A stretch of DNA of 64,000 nt, taken from contig NZ_FRCN01000006.1 in assembly GCF_900142925.1 (NCBI RefSeq), forward strand, positions 426,478-490,477, in the 5' to 3' direction. Positions 44,402-53,007 of this stretch are shown one piece after another; position 1 is the first letter of the stretch; each line of letters opens with the position of its first letter. The notes beneath the pieces were generated by a model. The model was given only the letters and a program-made list of their open reading frames with translations. It was not told where the DNA came from and made no database searches. The translations under genes and the position numbers were made by a program. The DNA comes from Chitinophaga sp. CF418. Its GTDB lineage: Bacteria; Bacteroidota; Bacteroidia; Chitinophagales; Chitinophagaceae.

Positions 44402-47400
44402 ATGATACTTTTGCTTAGTCCACTCGAGGCAAAAAAAAAATTGCTCCTTTTCTCTTTTGCTATTTTAAGTGTTTTACAATTATCGGCTCAGGCGCCTGTT
44501 ATTACTTCTTTTTCACCCTCCTCAGGTCCGGTAGGAACAGTTGTCACCATAACAGGTGGTAATTTCAGCGCCAGTGCGGGAGATAACATTGTTTACTTCG
44601 GCGCGGTCAAAACTGCAGTAACGTCAGCAACATCCACCTCGCTCACGGTAACGGTTCCTCCAGGCGCTACTTATCAACCATTCACGGTTACCACAAATCA
44701 TTTAACCGCCTGGTCACCCAGGCCTTTTTTGACCACTTTTGCGGGGGGAGATGCTCCGTTTACACCCGGCTCTTTTGCACCAGCAACAGATGTAACCACA
44801 AATCTCTATCCCAATGGGGTAGTGATTATAGATCTGGATGGTGATGGCATCCCCGACCTGGCCACTTCAAATAATGCCAATTCACCCACATCTCTTATTA
44901 CTGTTTGTAGAAATACAAGCAGTGGCGGGGTGCTGTCTTTTGCCAACAAAATTGATCTTGCTGCGCCTTCGGGCTCTTTACCTAACAGTATAGCGGCGGC
45001 GGATATAGATGGAGACGGGTTACCGGATCTGGTCGTGACCAATAACGTAAGTGCTACGATGTCTGTTTATAGAAATACCAGTACGCCGGGTACGATCTCA
45101 TTCGCGGCCAGAGTGGAATTTGCAACAGGTGATGCGCCCTGGTCTGTGGCCATTGGCGATCTGGATGGTGACGGGAAACCGGAGGTCGCTGTCAGCAACT
45201 ATTTGGCCGGTACTGTTTCGCTTTTAAGGAATACCAGTGTTTCCGGGTCGATCTCGTTTGCATCTGCGATTGATGTCCAGACAAATGTTGGCCCAAAATT
45301 CGTATCGATCGGGGACCTCGATGGAGACGGCCGCCCCGATCTGGTGACGGCCAATGAATTGAGTAAGACCATTTCCATTCTTCGAAATACCTGTAGCCAG
45401 GGTAGCCTGTCGTTTGCCACCATGCAAAATGTGAGTGTAAGCGGAGCGCCCAACAATGTTGCCATTGGCGATCTCGATGGAGACGATAAAAATGACCTCG
45501 CCGTATCCGACAATACCAATAGTTTGGTTCACCTGTACCGCAGTACGGGCAGTTCCGGAAGCATTGCTCTGGACGGGGTTATCGATCTTTATCAGCCTTC
45601 TCCAACAATGTTCGTTAGCATCGGAGATCTCAACGGCGATGGGAAGCCGGACCTGGTCAGCGCCACCCAATTAGGCCTTTATCTTTACCAAAACAATTCT
45701 ACCAGCGGTACGATCTCATTTGTCAACCCCTACTTCTATTATGTGTATACTCCTGGTACCCTTCAGGTAGGAGACATGGACGGAGACAATCTACCCGATA
45801 TCGTAGCAAGCAATATGGTTGCCAACGGCGTATCTATCTTTAGAAACCGGATCTCCTATCCTCATATCAGCTCGTTCTCGCCGGCCACGGCCGCCCAGGG
45901 ACAAACCGTAACGATCAAAGGATCGAATTTTACCGGAACGTCTCAGGTCGATTTCGGGGGAGTGCCTTGCACCTCGTTTGTTGTGGACAGTGACACAAAC
46001 ATTACAGCCGTCGTGGGAGGAGGAGCATCGGGGCATATTACGGTTACTAACGGTGTGGGGGCGGATAGTGCCGCCAACTTTGTCTTTGCCGGCCCACCCA
46101 TCGTAAGTTCATTCACGCCCAATATAGGCTTTGTGAGCGCTTCTATAGCTATTACGGGCTATAATTTCACTGGCTGCACCGGTGTCAGTTTTGGCGGCCG
46201 GCCGGCGGCATCCTTCACTGTCGTGTCACCCACCAGCATCACGGCCCTCGTAGATAGCGGCGCCACGGGCGATGTTTCAGTGTCGACGCTCTATGGGACC
46301 GGAACAAAAGCAGGATTTGTTTTCATCCCGCCACCGGTTATCTCGTCGTTCACACCTTCTTCAGCAAAGAACGGAGATACTGTAATGATTACGGGTGCGA
46401 ACCTGTCGACTGCCATGAATGTTTCTTTCGGGCCTTTGCCGGCTGGCTCTTTTACAGTGGTGTCACCCACCTCGATCAAAGCCGTGGTCGCCGCAGGTTC
46501 AACCGGTGCGGTTACAGTTAAGACAATTGGAGGGTCGGCCAGTCTGAACGGTTTCAAATTTATAACCGGTCCTCCGCCTGTGATCAGTTCATTCAGCCCG
46601 GTTTCCGGTTTAGCAGGGACAACGGTTGTCGTTCAGGGCTTGAATTTCAATACCGCAGCGGCCAATAATATCGTTTATTTTGGGGCTTACAGGGCTCAGG
46701 TTAGTGCCGCTTCGGCCAACTCTCTGACGGTGATTGTCCCTTCGTGTGCCCAATTTGGTCCGATAACGGTCATCAATACTGGAAATGGTCTTCAGGCTGT
46801 TTCCAAGGGATTCTTTACGCCGCTGTATAGTAAGATAGTGGCCATCGACAGCAATACATTTGCGCCTGTGAAGCATTTTGATGATGACTACCAATCCTGG
46901 AATAGCAGCCTGGCTGATTTTGACGGAGATGGAAAAATGGATGTAGCTGGAGAATCGATGAACAGTACAGTTTCGATCAAGAGAAATACGAGCTCGCCCG
47001 GAGATCTTTCTTTTGCTCCGGAGCAGCATTACCATATCACGTCTCCCTATGCCGGCGGCAGCTTTGTGGGGCCTACAACCGCAGCGGATATAGACGGGGA
47101 TGGGCGGATGGATATTGTTGCAGTAGACTATATTGTGAATGACACTTGTTATATCGGCGTGCTGCGGAATACGAGTACGCCCGGGCAGATCAGTTTTGAA
47201 GATGAGATTAAATTCAAAACGGTGGTCAATGCCTCTGCCCTGACCGTTGCGGATGTGGATGGAGACGGACGGCCGGATATCCTTGTTCAGGGACAAGGCG
47301 CTTCCGGCATTCTGCTGAACAACAGCAGCATCGGGGTAACATCCTTTTTACCCCAGCAGGATTTTCCTTTCCCAGGGTCAATTGCCGCCTGTGGCGACTT

Positions 47401-48673
47401 TAATAACGACGGTAAGATCGATTTGGTAAACAGCGGCAGTTTTTTTTCAAGCCATCCTTTTTCCATTCTGGAAAACACCAGTTCGGTCGGGATGCCCAGC
47501 TTTACAAGAGTACCTCTTTTCACCCCGGAGTATCAGCATGATCCCATCCGGGTTTCCGTTGCTGATCTGGACGGCGATGAAAAGCTCGATCTATTGATCG
47601 CAAATGGGGATGGCGCCAACTATGGTTTTAGGACTACCTGTCGTAATACAGGTACGGGCAATACTATTTCATTCGAGATAAAGGAGACCGCCCTTCCAAA
47701 GATCATTCAAACCGGTATGGCGGGGGACATCGACGGGGATGGAAAACCGGATATGATCGTAAGCACTGTCTATGAATCGATCGTCGGGGTTGCAAGGAAC
47801 ACCAGCACTCCCGGGAATATCTCCTTTGCCGATGATCTCTGGTATCCTTCAAGGATTTGGGCATTGGACCTGAGTGCAGCGGATATGGACGGGGATGGGA
47901 AGACGGACCTTGTTTCGAGCGGCTATGCCAGCCCATCAGGTTTTTCGGTGCTATCGAACAGAGGGGGCCAACGTCCTTCGATAAAGGCTGTCGGAGATAC
48001 CGTTTTTTGTAAGGGAGACAGCGTTCTATTGGTGTCTTCCCTACCTTATTCCAATCAATGGTATGAAAATGGGGTAGCCATTCCTGGCGCCAACAATGAT
48101 TCGCTGATGGTGCGCAACGGGGGTGCTTACACGAATGCTACCCTTACATCGGAACCATCGGATGCTCTGCTGGTGGAGGTTCATCCTGTTCCGGACAAGC
48201 CGTCCATCACCCGGGACGTGGCTAATGGCACGCTGGTGTCTTCCTCGGCCACAGGCAATCAATGGTATGGTAATTTTTACAGTGAAATAGCAGGCGCCAA
48301 CGGACAAAGCTACAAACCAACGGCTAATGGCAATTATTTTGTACAGGTAAGTGAAAACGGGTGCAGTAGCCCTTTTTCCAATGCGTATAACTATGTGATC
48401 ACAGCTATCATTGACCTGGGAGGTAATGGAAAATATCTCCGGATAGCGCCAAACCCAGTCCACGACTTTGCAAAAGTAACTTTCAATTACCCTGGCGTAT
48501 ATACAGTTGGCGTTGAACTGTTAGATATGAATGGTAGGGTGATGTTAACACGTAAAGATCTCCGCAGCGACGATATGCTTAATACATCCGGCCTCGCTGC
48601 CGGGGTATATGTCCTGAAGGTTTACAGCAGCAATCGTAAAATAAATGTGACGACCTTAATACTTAAAATATAG
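44402..48673 (+). CDS. T9SS-exported FG-GAP/TIG surface protein
   Basis: This 1423-residue exported protein has a signal peptide (to about 29), TIG domain 1 (about 31-105) and seven FG-GAP/VCBS repeats (about 130-480), each with a Ca-binding DxDGDGxPDL motif. Four TIG domains follow (about 487-810), then seven more repeats (about 825-1175). Two Ig-like segments (about 1190-1330) and a T9SS type A sorting domain (about 1345-1423, APNPVHDFAKVTF and AAGVYVLKVY) complete the chain. It is probably displayed at or released from the surface, binding glycans or cells. The A10 tract in the signal-peptide codons and the duplicated module are noted separately. Confidence 0.9.
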   Translation: MILLLSPLEAKKKLLLFSFAILSVLQLSAQAPVITSFSPSSGPVGTVVTITGGNFSASAGDNIVYFGAVKTAVTSATSTSLTVTVPPGATYQPFTVTTNHLTAWSPRPFLTTFAGGDAPFTPGSFAPATDVTTNLYPNGVVIIDLDGDGIPDLATSNNANSPTSLITVCRNTSSGGVLSFANKIDLAAPSGSLPNSIAAADIDGDGLPDLVVTNNVSATMSVYRNTSTPGTISFAARVEFATGDAPWSVAIGDLDGDGKPEVAVSNYLAGTVSLLRNTSVSGSISFASAIDVQTNVGPKFVSIGDLDGDGRPDLVTANELSKTISILRNTCSQGSLSFATMQNVSVSGAPNNVAIGDLDGDDKNDLAVSDNTNSLVHLYRSTGSSGSIALDGVIDLYQPSPTMFVSIGDLNGDGKPDLVSATQLGLYLYQNNSTSGTISFVNPYFYYVYTPGTLQVGDMDGDNLPDIVASNMVANGVSIFRNRISYPHISSFSPATAAQGQTVTIKGSNFTGTSQVDFGGVPCTSFVVDSDTNITAVVGGGASGHITVTNGVGADSAANFVFAGPPIVSSFTPNIGFVSASIAITGYNFTGCTGVSFGGRPAASFTVVSPTSITALVDSGATGDVSVSTLYGTGTKAGFVFIPPPVISSFTPSSAKNGDTVMITGANLSTAMNVSFGPLPAGSFTVVSPTSIKAVVAAGSTGAVTVKTIGGSASLNGFKFITGPPPVISSFSPVSGLAGTTVVVQGLNFNTAAANNIVYFGAYRAQVSAASANSLTVIVPSCAQFGPITVINTGNGLQAVSKGFFTPLYSKIVAIDSNTFAPVKHFDDDYQSWNSSLADFDGDGKMDVAGESMNSTVSIKRNTSSPGDLSFAPEQHYHITSPYAGGSFVGPTTAADIDGDGRMDIVAVDYIVNDTCYIGVLRNTSTPGQISFEDEIKFKTVVNASALTVADVDGDGRPDILVQGQGASGILLNNSSIGVTSFLPQQDFPFPGSIAACGDFNNDGKIDLVNSGSFFSSHPFSILENTSSVGMPSFTRVPLFTPEYQHDPIRVSVADLDGDEKLDLLIANGDGANYGFRTTCRNTGTGNTISFEIKETALPKIIQTGMAGDIDGDGKPDMIVSTVYESIVGVARNTSTPGNISFADDLWYPSRIWALDLSAADMDGDGKTDLVSSGYASPSGFSVLSNRGGQRPSIKAVGDTVFCKGDSVLLVSSLPYSNQWYENGVAIPGANNDSLMVRNGGAYTNATLTSEPSDALLVEVHPVPDKPSITRDVANGTLVSSSATGNQWYGNFYSEIAGANGQSYKPTANGNYFVQVSENGCSSPFSNAYNYVITAIIDLGGNGKYLRIAPNPVHDFAKVTFNYPGVYTVGVELLDMNGRVMLTRKDLRSDDMLNTSGLAAGVYVLKVYSSNRKINVTTLILKI
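44431..44440 (+). repeat. A10 homopolymer inside the signal-peptide codons
   Basis: Ten consecutive A residues encode the Lys run in LEAKKKLLLF, about ten codons after the start. Such tracts are prone to slippage; one base gained or lost would abolish the protein. Confidence 0.9.
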
Positions 48674-48766
48674 CAGGTCCTCCTTCGTGATGGTTGAGTG
48701 GCGTAAGATACCATGCGAAAATGCGACGTGTCGATTGTGCTACCGGAGAGAAAGTTATAGAATTAA

Positions 48767-48803
48767 AAAAGGGTCTTAAACTGTACAGTTTAAGGCCCTT
48801 TTC
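48767..48803 (+). terminator. Terminator of the FG-GAP/TIG gene
   Basis: An almost perfect stem GGGTCTTAAACT / AGTTTAAGGCCC around GTAC is followed by TTTTC and preceded by A6, so it works best on the plus strand but also on the minus strand. It lies 94 bases after the stop of the large gene. The other bases of 48674-48871 show nothing. Confidence 0.75.
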
Positions 48804-48871
48804 GTGAACCGGATTGGACAGTTTTCAAACCAATTAGGACTGGAGTTGAAGGCTCTTCTGAAATTAAATAT

Positions 48872-49081
48872 CTAAACCACTACTAATTCTATCTTGTCAC
48901 CTTTAGATACCAGATATTCCTGTTTACCATAGGTCAAGGTAACAGATCCTTCAAGTACAATAAGTAATAAATGTTCCTCCAGGTACATCGTTCCCTTAAC
49001 CTCCATGCTGTGTATGCATTGCTCAATAACTGAACAGCCATCCAACATCAACGCATTCTGCTGATCAGGACCGCTCACCAA
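48872..49081 (-). pseudogene. Truncated cupin part of an AraC-type regulator
   Basis: This 69-codon frame begins only with TTG and reads MLDGCSVIEQ, MYLEEHLLLIVLEGSVTLTYG and KQEYLVSKGDK, which is the N-terminal sensing domain of a known AraC-type regulator group. It then ends in IELVVV and a stop. The HTH half is missing, and the native start appears to be in another frame (MAETFGERS at 49094, minus strand). I read it as a regulator remnant, though a free-standing small cupin cannot be excluded. Confidence 0.55.
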
Positions 49082-49244
49082 AAGTTTCTGCCATAGAGGC
49101 TAATAAGCGTTCCCCTGGTACCTCCTGCAGGAGACCGAGACCCCGTCGCTCATTACATTGAGCGTTATACCAAAATCGGTTTTACCCACCCCACCGGAAG
49201 CATCCAGTTTATACAACTTTTGGCTCAGCGCGGTTTTCCTGCTG

Positions 49245-50417
49245 TTATTTTTCTTTTAAACAATCCTCTAAAAAATTGATGACCTGTGTTTGGCTGTCTG
49301 GCGAAGCATATTGTATAACATCAAAACAATTAATCCTATTATGATTTCTAATGTACGGGTCGGCGCCTAATTTTATAAAATGGTGAATTTTTTGTTTAAA
49401 AATCTCCGTGGCTTGATGGGAGAATTCAAATTCAGTATTCTCATTAATTTTATACTGGTCGTCAAGCCAGTACAGGAGAGCCGATACAAGTCTGTAAATA
49501 ATTGTTTTTCCAAACCTATCGTAAGCGTTGATGTCGGCGTCATGTTTTAAAAGCAGGGCCAGCGCCTCCTCACTGTAGGCATAGTCAACACAATCATGTA
49601 GCGCATACCTGATAGTTGCTTTTTTTGTTAGTAAATATTCACTAAGTTCATTATTCCCATACCAGTAGGTCAATTCAAGAAAGGTGATATCAGCGAGTTT
49701 GTATTTGCCGTTTATATCAATCGCTCCACTTTCCACCTCATTTTTAAACTTTTCATTCAATTTACGAGTAATCAGCCTAAGTTCATAAGAATCATTTTCA
49801 AACTTCTGAGATGGCTTTAGTTTATTGTATTTAGGAGGAGCCGTGTATCTTTGCGGAGTTTTGATCTCGTGCGGTTTATTCCAAATTCGTTCATACGATC
49901 CATTGTCTTTTAAAGCATCCCAACGGGAGATCCCATTTGATTTTAAAGAAACGATCCGTTCGCAATGAAATAAAAAGTTTATAGCGCTTTTACTCCAGTC
50001 ACAACCACAAACAATGTCATAATAAGAGAAGTAATCTTTGGAAGCCGTCTTTATATTAATTGCAGCGATCCCCATTATAGATTTTACGTTATCATATTTT
50101 ATGTGCTGAAACTTCTTTTTATTTTCAGCATTAAAGCGTCTGATATCCCGTAAATTCAGAAGTATTTTTTCTGTGATAACGTGTGCGATCTTTTCCTGGT
50201 TGTTAAAAATAAAATCCAGCGTATTCAATTGTTCCACGTATGGGTCGGGGTTATCAGTCAGGTCGTCCTCGAATTCAATTGTCACCACTCCATTAGTGGG
50301 TAATTCAGAAGAGATGGATACATAAGGGCCGCGTCGTTCCTGGAATCCGGCAAATGCTGGCAGCTCTATTTCGTACGACCAATCACCATTGAGTTCAAAA
50401 TTGTCTTTGTTCATCAT
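49245..50417 (-). CDS. Ankyrin-repeat protein with N-terminal DUF6985-like domain
   Basis: This 390-residue cytoplasmic protein has an N-terminal part (about 1-170) resembling DUF6985-type domains (DWSYEIELPAFAGFQ, and PDPYVEQLNTLDFIFNN). A C-terminal ankyrin-like array lies at about 250-380 (ALALLLKHDADINAYDRFGK and FIKLGADPYIRNHNRIN). Proteins with this make-up are often found near polymorphic toxin or immunity genes, but no toxin gene is adjacent. Base composition is clearly more AT-rich than the neighbours, which suggests horizontal origin. A -7-like TACTTTTG at 50473-50466 precedes it. Confidence 0.75.
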   Translation of the reverse strand: MMNKDNFELNGDWSYEIELPAFAGFQERRGPYVSISSELPTNGVVTIEFEDDLTDNPDPYVEQLNTLDFIFNNQEKIAHVITEKILLNLRDIRRFNAENKKKFQHIKYDNVKSIMGIAAINIKTASKDYFSYYDIVCGCDWSKSAINFLFHCERIVSLKSNGISRWDALKDNGSYERIWNKPHEIKTPQRYTAPPKYNKLKPSQKFENDSYELRLITRKLNEKFKNEVESGAIDINGKYKLADITFLELTYWYGNNELSEYLLTKKATIRYALHDCVDYAYSEEALALLLKHDADINAYDRFGKTIIYRLVSALLYWLDDQYKINENTEFEFSHQATEIFKQKIHHFIKLGADPYIRNHNRINCFDVIQYASPDSQTQVINFLEDCLKEK

Positions 50418-50465
50418 ATGTTTTCACTAAAAAGCATTTTCCACTGGCTGCATCGTCCTGGCATG

Positions 50466-50473
50466 CAAAAGTA
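50466..50473 (-). promoter_or_regulatory. -7 box for the ankyrin gene
   Basis: TACTTTTG on the minus strand matches TAnnTTTG and lies 49 bases before the ATG at 50417. No -33 TTG was found. Nothing else was recognised in 50474-50700. Confidence 0.4.
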
Positions 50474-50701
50474 GAAAATAAAGGTTCGGATATGGGAGTG
50501 AGAAAGCTACAGTATAAACTGAATAACAGGTGGTTACGATATTCATATCATCTTTGAACGGGCTATAGTGGACTAAAAGACACGACCATTAAAGATAGGT
50601 CACTGAAATGGTCACCGAATTGTTCGCCATTTTACTTGTATCCGTTTGAATTGATTTGATGCGGAAAAGTGCAGCAAATAAAAGCGGGACGTGTATTTTA
50701 A

Positions 50702-50729
50702 TAAAAAAGGTCCGTCTTTCGACGAACCT
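50702..50729 (-). terminator. Terminator of tRNA-Arg copy 1
   Basis: On the minus strand the stem AGGTTCGTC / GACGGACCT with a GAAA loop is followed by a T-run (six T). It starts five bases after the tRNA 3' end. Confidence 0.85.
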
Positions 50730-50734
50730 AAATG

Positions 50735-50808
50735 TGACCCCGTCTGGATTCAAACCAGAAACCTTCTGATCCGTAGTCAGATGCTCTATTCAGTTGAGCT
50801 ACGGAGCC
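50735..50808 (-). tRNA. tRNA-Arg(ACG), copy 1
   Basis: This 74-base cloverleaf on the minus strand has acceptor GGCTCCG paired with CGGGGTC and discriminator A. The D arm is GCTCAACTGAATAGAGC, and the anticodon arm TCTGA-CTACGGA-TCAGA gives anticodon ACG. The T arm is TCTGG-TTTGAATC-CCAGA-like. CCA is not encoded. It has its own promoter and terminator. Confidence 0.95.
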
Positions 50809-50827
50809 ATTCCCGTGATTGGGATTG

Positions 50828-50858
50828 CAAATGTAGATAAAAAATTGAAACGATCAAA
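50828..50858 (-). promoter_or_regulatory. Consensus promoter of tRNA-Arg copy 1
   Basis: On the minus strand, TTTG (50858-50855), a 19-base spacer and TACATTTG (50835-50828) match the consensus exactly. Transcription would start near 50821, about 13 bases before the tRNA. Confidence 0.7.
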
Positions 50859-50979
50859 AAGATTTTGAATCTATTCGGGATCGCATGAAACACATTGAAA
50901 AGATGCATCAAATACCTGGATGAATGACAGGTATAAATTCCATCCCGCGATGCAGGATGGATGTCTTTTTGTTAAAGTA

Positions 50980-51444
50980 TTATACATTCCCAATAATTTT
51001 CTTCCAGTGTGGTAACTGTGCTGGCGCTTTGGCAGCCACTTCTTTCAAAAACTGTTCGGCAACTTTTTGATAACCTTTTTTCAAATCAGAAAGTGGAAAG
51101 GTTTTGTTGCGCCATTTTTTGCTGCCGCCGCCCTCTGAGATAGCCGAATCAACAATGGAAAAGGCTACCTCGTTCGGTTTGATCAGCACAAATTGGAAGG
51201 CCGGTTGCCCCTGCTCTCCCTCATCATAGGTGTATTCGGTATCTTTTCCTGATTCGAAGTTGCGGACTATCGTACCCAGCACATTGAACCAGGCATTCAG
51301 GCACACATCTTCCTCTCCAAAATAGCCCATGGCAGGTACCACCTTCTCGTCGATCACGATCTGTAAGTGGCCGTGTACATGCGAGAAATGATCGGTTTTG
51401 GGAACGGGCTTACAGATACCCAATGCCATTCTTAATTGTCCCAT
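50980..51444 (-). CDS. Uncharacterised protein between two tRNA-Arg genes
   Basis: I choose ATG 51444 (154 aa, MGQLRMALGICKPVPK); the frame could start at 51477 but those residues look like leader. The protein is soluble, with mixed alpha/beta character and a basic C-terminal helix (LSDLKKGYQKVAEQFLKEV). It has no signal peptide or motif that I recognise. It sits alone between two near-identical tRNA-Arg genes on the same strand. An immunity-type or small enzyme role cannot be told from sequence. Confidence 0.65.
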   Translation of the reverse strand: MGQLRMALGICKPVPKTDHFSHVHGHLQIVIDEKVVPAMGYFGEEDVCLNAWFNVLGTIVRNFESGKDTEYTYDEGEQGQPAFQFVLIKPNEVAFSIVDSAISEGGGSKKWRNKTFPLSDLKKGYQKVAEQFLKEVAAKAPAQLPHWKKIIGNV

Positions 51445-51530
51445 AACGATAAAAATAAATATGGTTTTCGAAAGCATGCTAGAGTCACAAAATCATTGTA
51501 ATGCAGTAGCAACAGGGATTTTAATTAAAT

Positions 51531-51566
51531 AAAAAAGAGGATAATTACATATTAGTAATTATCCTC
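51531..51566 (-). terminator. Terminator of tRNA-Arg copy 2
   Basis: On the minus strand a perfect 12-bp stem GAGGATAATTAC / GTAATTATCCTC with a 6-base loop is followed by TTTTTT. It starts six bases after the tRNA 3' end. Confidence 0.9.
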
Positions 51567-51571
51567 CTCAG

Positions 51572-51645
51572 TGACCTCGTCTGGATTCAAACCAGAAACC
51601 TTCTGATCCGTAGTCAGATGCTCTATTCAGTTGAGCTACGAAGCC
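51572..51645 (-). tRNA. tRNA-Arg(ACG), copy 2
   Basis: This is the same cloverleaf as the copy at 50735-50808 except for one compensated acceptor pair: GGCTTCG pairs with CGAGGTC (U-A in place of C-G). The anticodon is ACG, CCA is not encoded, and it has its own promoter and terminator. The ~20 bases upstream of both copies are also identical, so the pair arose by tandem duplication. Confidence 0.95.
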
Positions 51646-51664
51646 ATTCCCGTGATTGGGATTG

Positions 51665-51695
51665 CAAAGGTAGCAATATTTTTGTAATCGCCAAA
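51665..51695 (-). promoter_or_regulatory. Consensus promoter of tRNA-Arg copy 2
   Basis: On the minus strand, TTTG (51695-51692), a 19-base spacer and TACCTTTG (51672-51665) match the consensus exactly, with the same spacing as copy 1. Confidence 0.7.
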
Positions 51696-51789
51696 TATTT
51701 TAAATATTTTTTTGTTTGATTCATAAGCGGCGGGTTACGTACATTTACGAGCCGCTGTATGGACGGGCGTCTGTAAAAAAAAGCCGAAG

Positions 51790-52263
51790 GTGAAAATACA
51801 ACTCTGGAGTATCGGAAAAGAAAATGACCCTTATATAAAGGATGGCATCGCTGTTTTTCAAAAGCGATTGCAGCACTATGTAGACTTTGAGCTGAAACTG
51901 ATTCCCACAGTAAAACAGGCTGCCAGCCTTTCCATTCCTGAACTGAAAAAACAGGAAGGGAAAATGATACTGGACATGTTGCAGCCGCAGGATTATCTTG
52001 TAGCCCTTGATGAATATGGTAAAATGCAGACAACGCTGCAGCTGGCTGATTTCCTGCAACAAAGGGCGAATGCGGCTACCAGACAGGTTATTTTCCTGAT
52101 CGGCGGCGCCTTCGGACTGGATACCAACGTACTGGAAAGAGCACAGCTTAAATTGTCGCTTTCTCCCCTCACCTTCCCGCATCAGCTGGTCAGACTTATC
52201 ATGACTGAACAACTTTACAGGGCATATACAATACTGAACAGAGAGAAATATCATCATCAGTAA
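51790..52263 (+). CDS. rlmH: 23S rRNA (pseudouridine1915-N3)-methyltransferase RlmH
   Basis: This 157-residue SPOUT methyltransferase acts on pseudouridine 1915 in helix 69 of 23S rRNA, using S-adenosylmethionine. The knot region is visible: LVALDEYGK, FLIGGAFGLD (cofactor loop) and the C-terminal SLSPLTFPHQLVRLIMTEQLYRA, which is diagnostic of RlmH. The start is GTG 51790 (KIQLWSIGK follows). A possible promoter TTTG/TACATTTA lies at 51715-51747. The rhomboid gene begins 46 bases downstream. Confidence 0.96.
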   Translation: MKIQLWSIGKENDPYIKDGIAVFQKRLQHYVDFELKLIPTVKQAASLSIPELKKQEGKMILDMLQPQDYLVALDEYGKMQTTLQLADFLQQRANAATRQVIFLIGGAFGLDTNVLERAQLKLSLSPLTFPHQLVRLIMTEQLYRAYTILNREKYHHQ

Positions 52264-52309
52264 AAAATCAGTATAATTACATTCTCATCAATAAAATCAA
52301 TCGACTGGC

Positions 52310-52927
52310 ATGGACATGACAATCAGCATAGCGATTATAATTATTACATGCATCATTTCTGTTACTTCGTTTAATAGTGAAAAACGGATGGACGACCTGA
52401 GCATGTGGCCATACATGGTAAAAGAAAAGAACCAGTATTACCGGTTCCTTACATCCGGATTCGTACATGCAGATTTTATGCATCTCGGCTTCAATATGTT
52501 TACCCTCTTTTTCTTCGGTAGATTTATTGAAGAGATGTTTCTCCTGATATTCAAAGGCAAGGGGTATTACCTGCTGTTTTATGTACTCGCCCTGATACTC
52601 TCGGATATTCCTACTTATATCAAGCATAAGAACGATTCTGGTTACAGAACCATAGGCGCATCAGGAGCTGTTTCTGCAGTAGTATTCGCCGCTATTCTTT
52701 TCCAGCCCTGGGCTAAAATCCTGGTGTTCTTCATTCCTATGCCTGCAATACTCTACGGTATAGTATATCTCGGCTATACGATCTATATGTCCCGTCGCGG
52801 TGGCCCTACCGGTATTAATCACGATGCCCATCTCTGGGGCGCCGTATTTGGCATCCTTTTCCCGCTGATCTTTGAACCGAGGATCGGTTTGATCTTTCTT
52901 GATCAGCTGATGCACGGTTACAGGTAA
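52310..52927 (+). CDS. Rhomboid-family intramembrane serine protease
   Basis: This 205-residue membrane protease has six predicted helices. Catalytic Ser118 lies in GASGAVSA and His174 in HDAHLWGAVFG; the HxxxN element is HLGFN (His58, Asn62). The family cleaves transmembrane substrates within the bilayer. It is complete and of the short bacterial type. It probably shares a transcript with rlmH (46-base gap). The substrate is unknown. Confidence 0.93.
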   Translation: MDMTISIAIIIITCIISVTSFNSEKRMDDLSMWPYMVKEKNQYYRFLTSGFVHADFMHLGFNMFTLFFFGRFIEEMFLLIFKGKGYYLLFYVLALILSDIPTYIKHKNDSGYRTIGASGAVSAVVFAAILFQPWAKILVFFIPMPAILYGIVYLGYTIYMSRRGGPTGINHDAHLWGAVFGILFPLIFEPRIGLIFLDQLMHGYR

Positions 52928-53007
52928 CAGCTTCATCTTTTCCGGTTTGTTTTTTGCCAGATGTAGAATGGACGATATGTGCCAACATTGCAAAACAAGC
53001 CTCACAT

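Noticed and set aside
45199..47523. Several long antisense frames within the FG-GAP/TIG gene
   Set aside because: They mirror the repetitive DxDG codons of the real gene on the other strand and have no signal peptide, start context or recognisable domain.
49095..49244. Independent small gene after the ankyrin gene (minus strand, reading LYKLDASGGVGKTDFG)
   Set aside because: It is an open stretch of ~48 codons without a convincing start; GGVGKT alone is too short to claim a P-loop protein.
50735..51645. Integrative element with tRNA att sites
   Set aside because: There is no integrase or recombinase gene, and the duplicated unit contains the whole tRNA with its promoter, which fits tandem gene duplication better.
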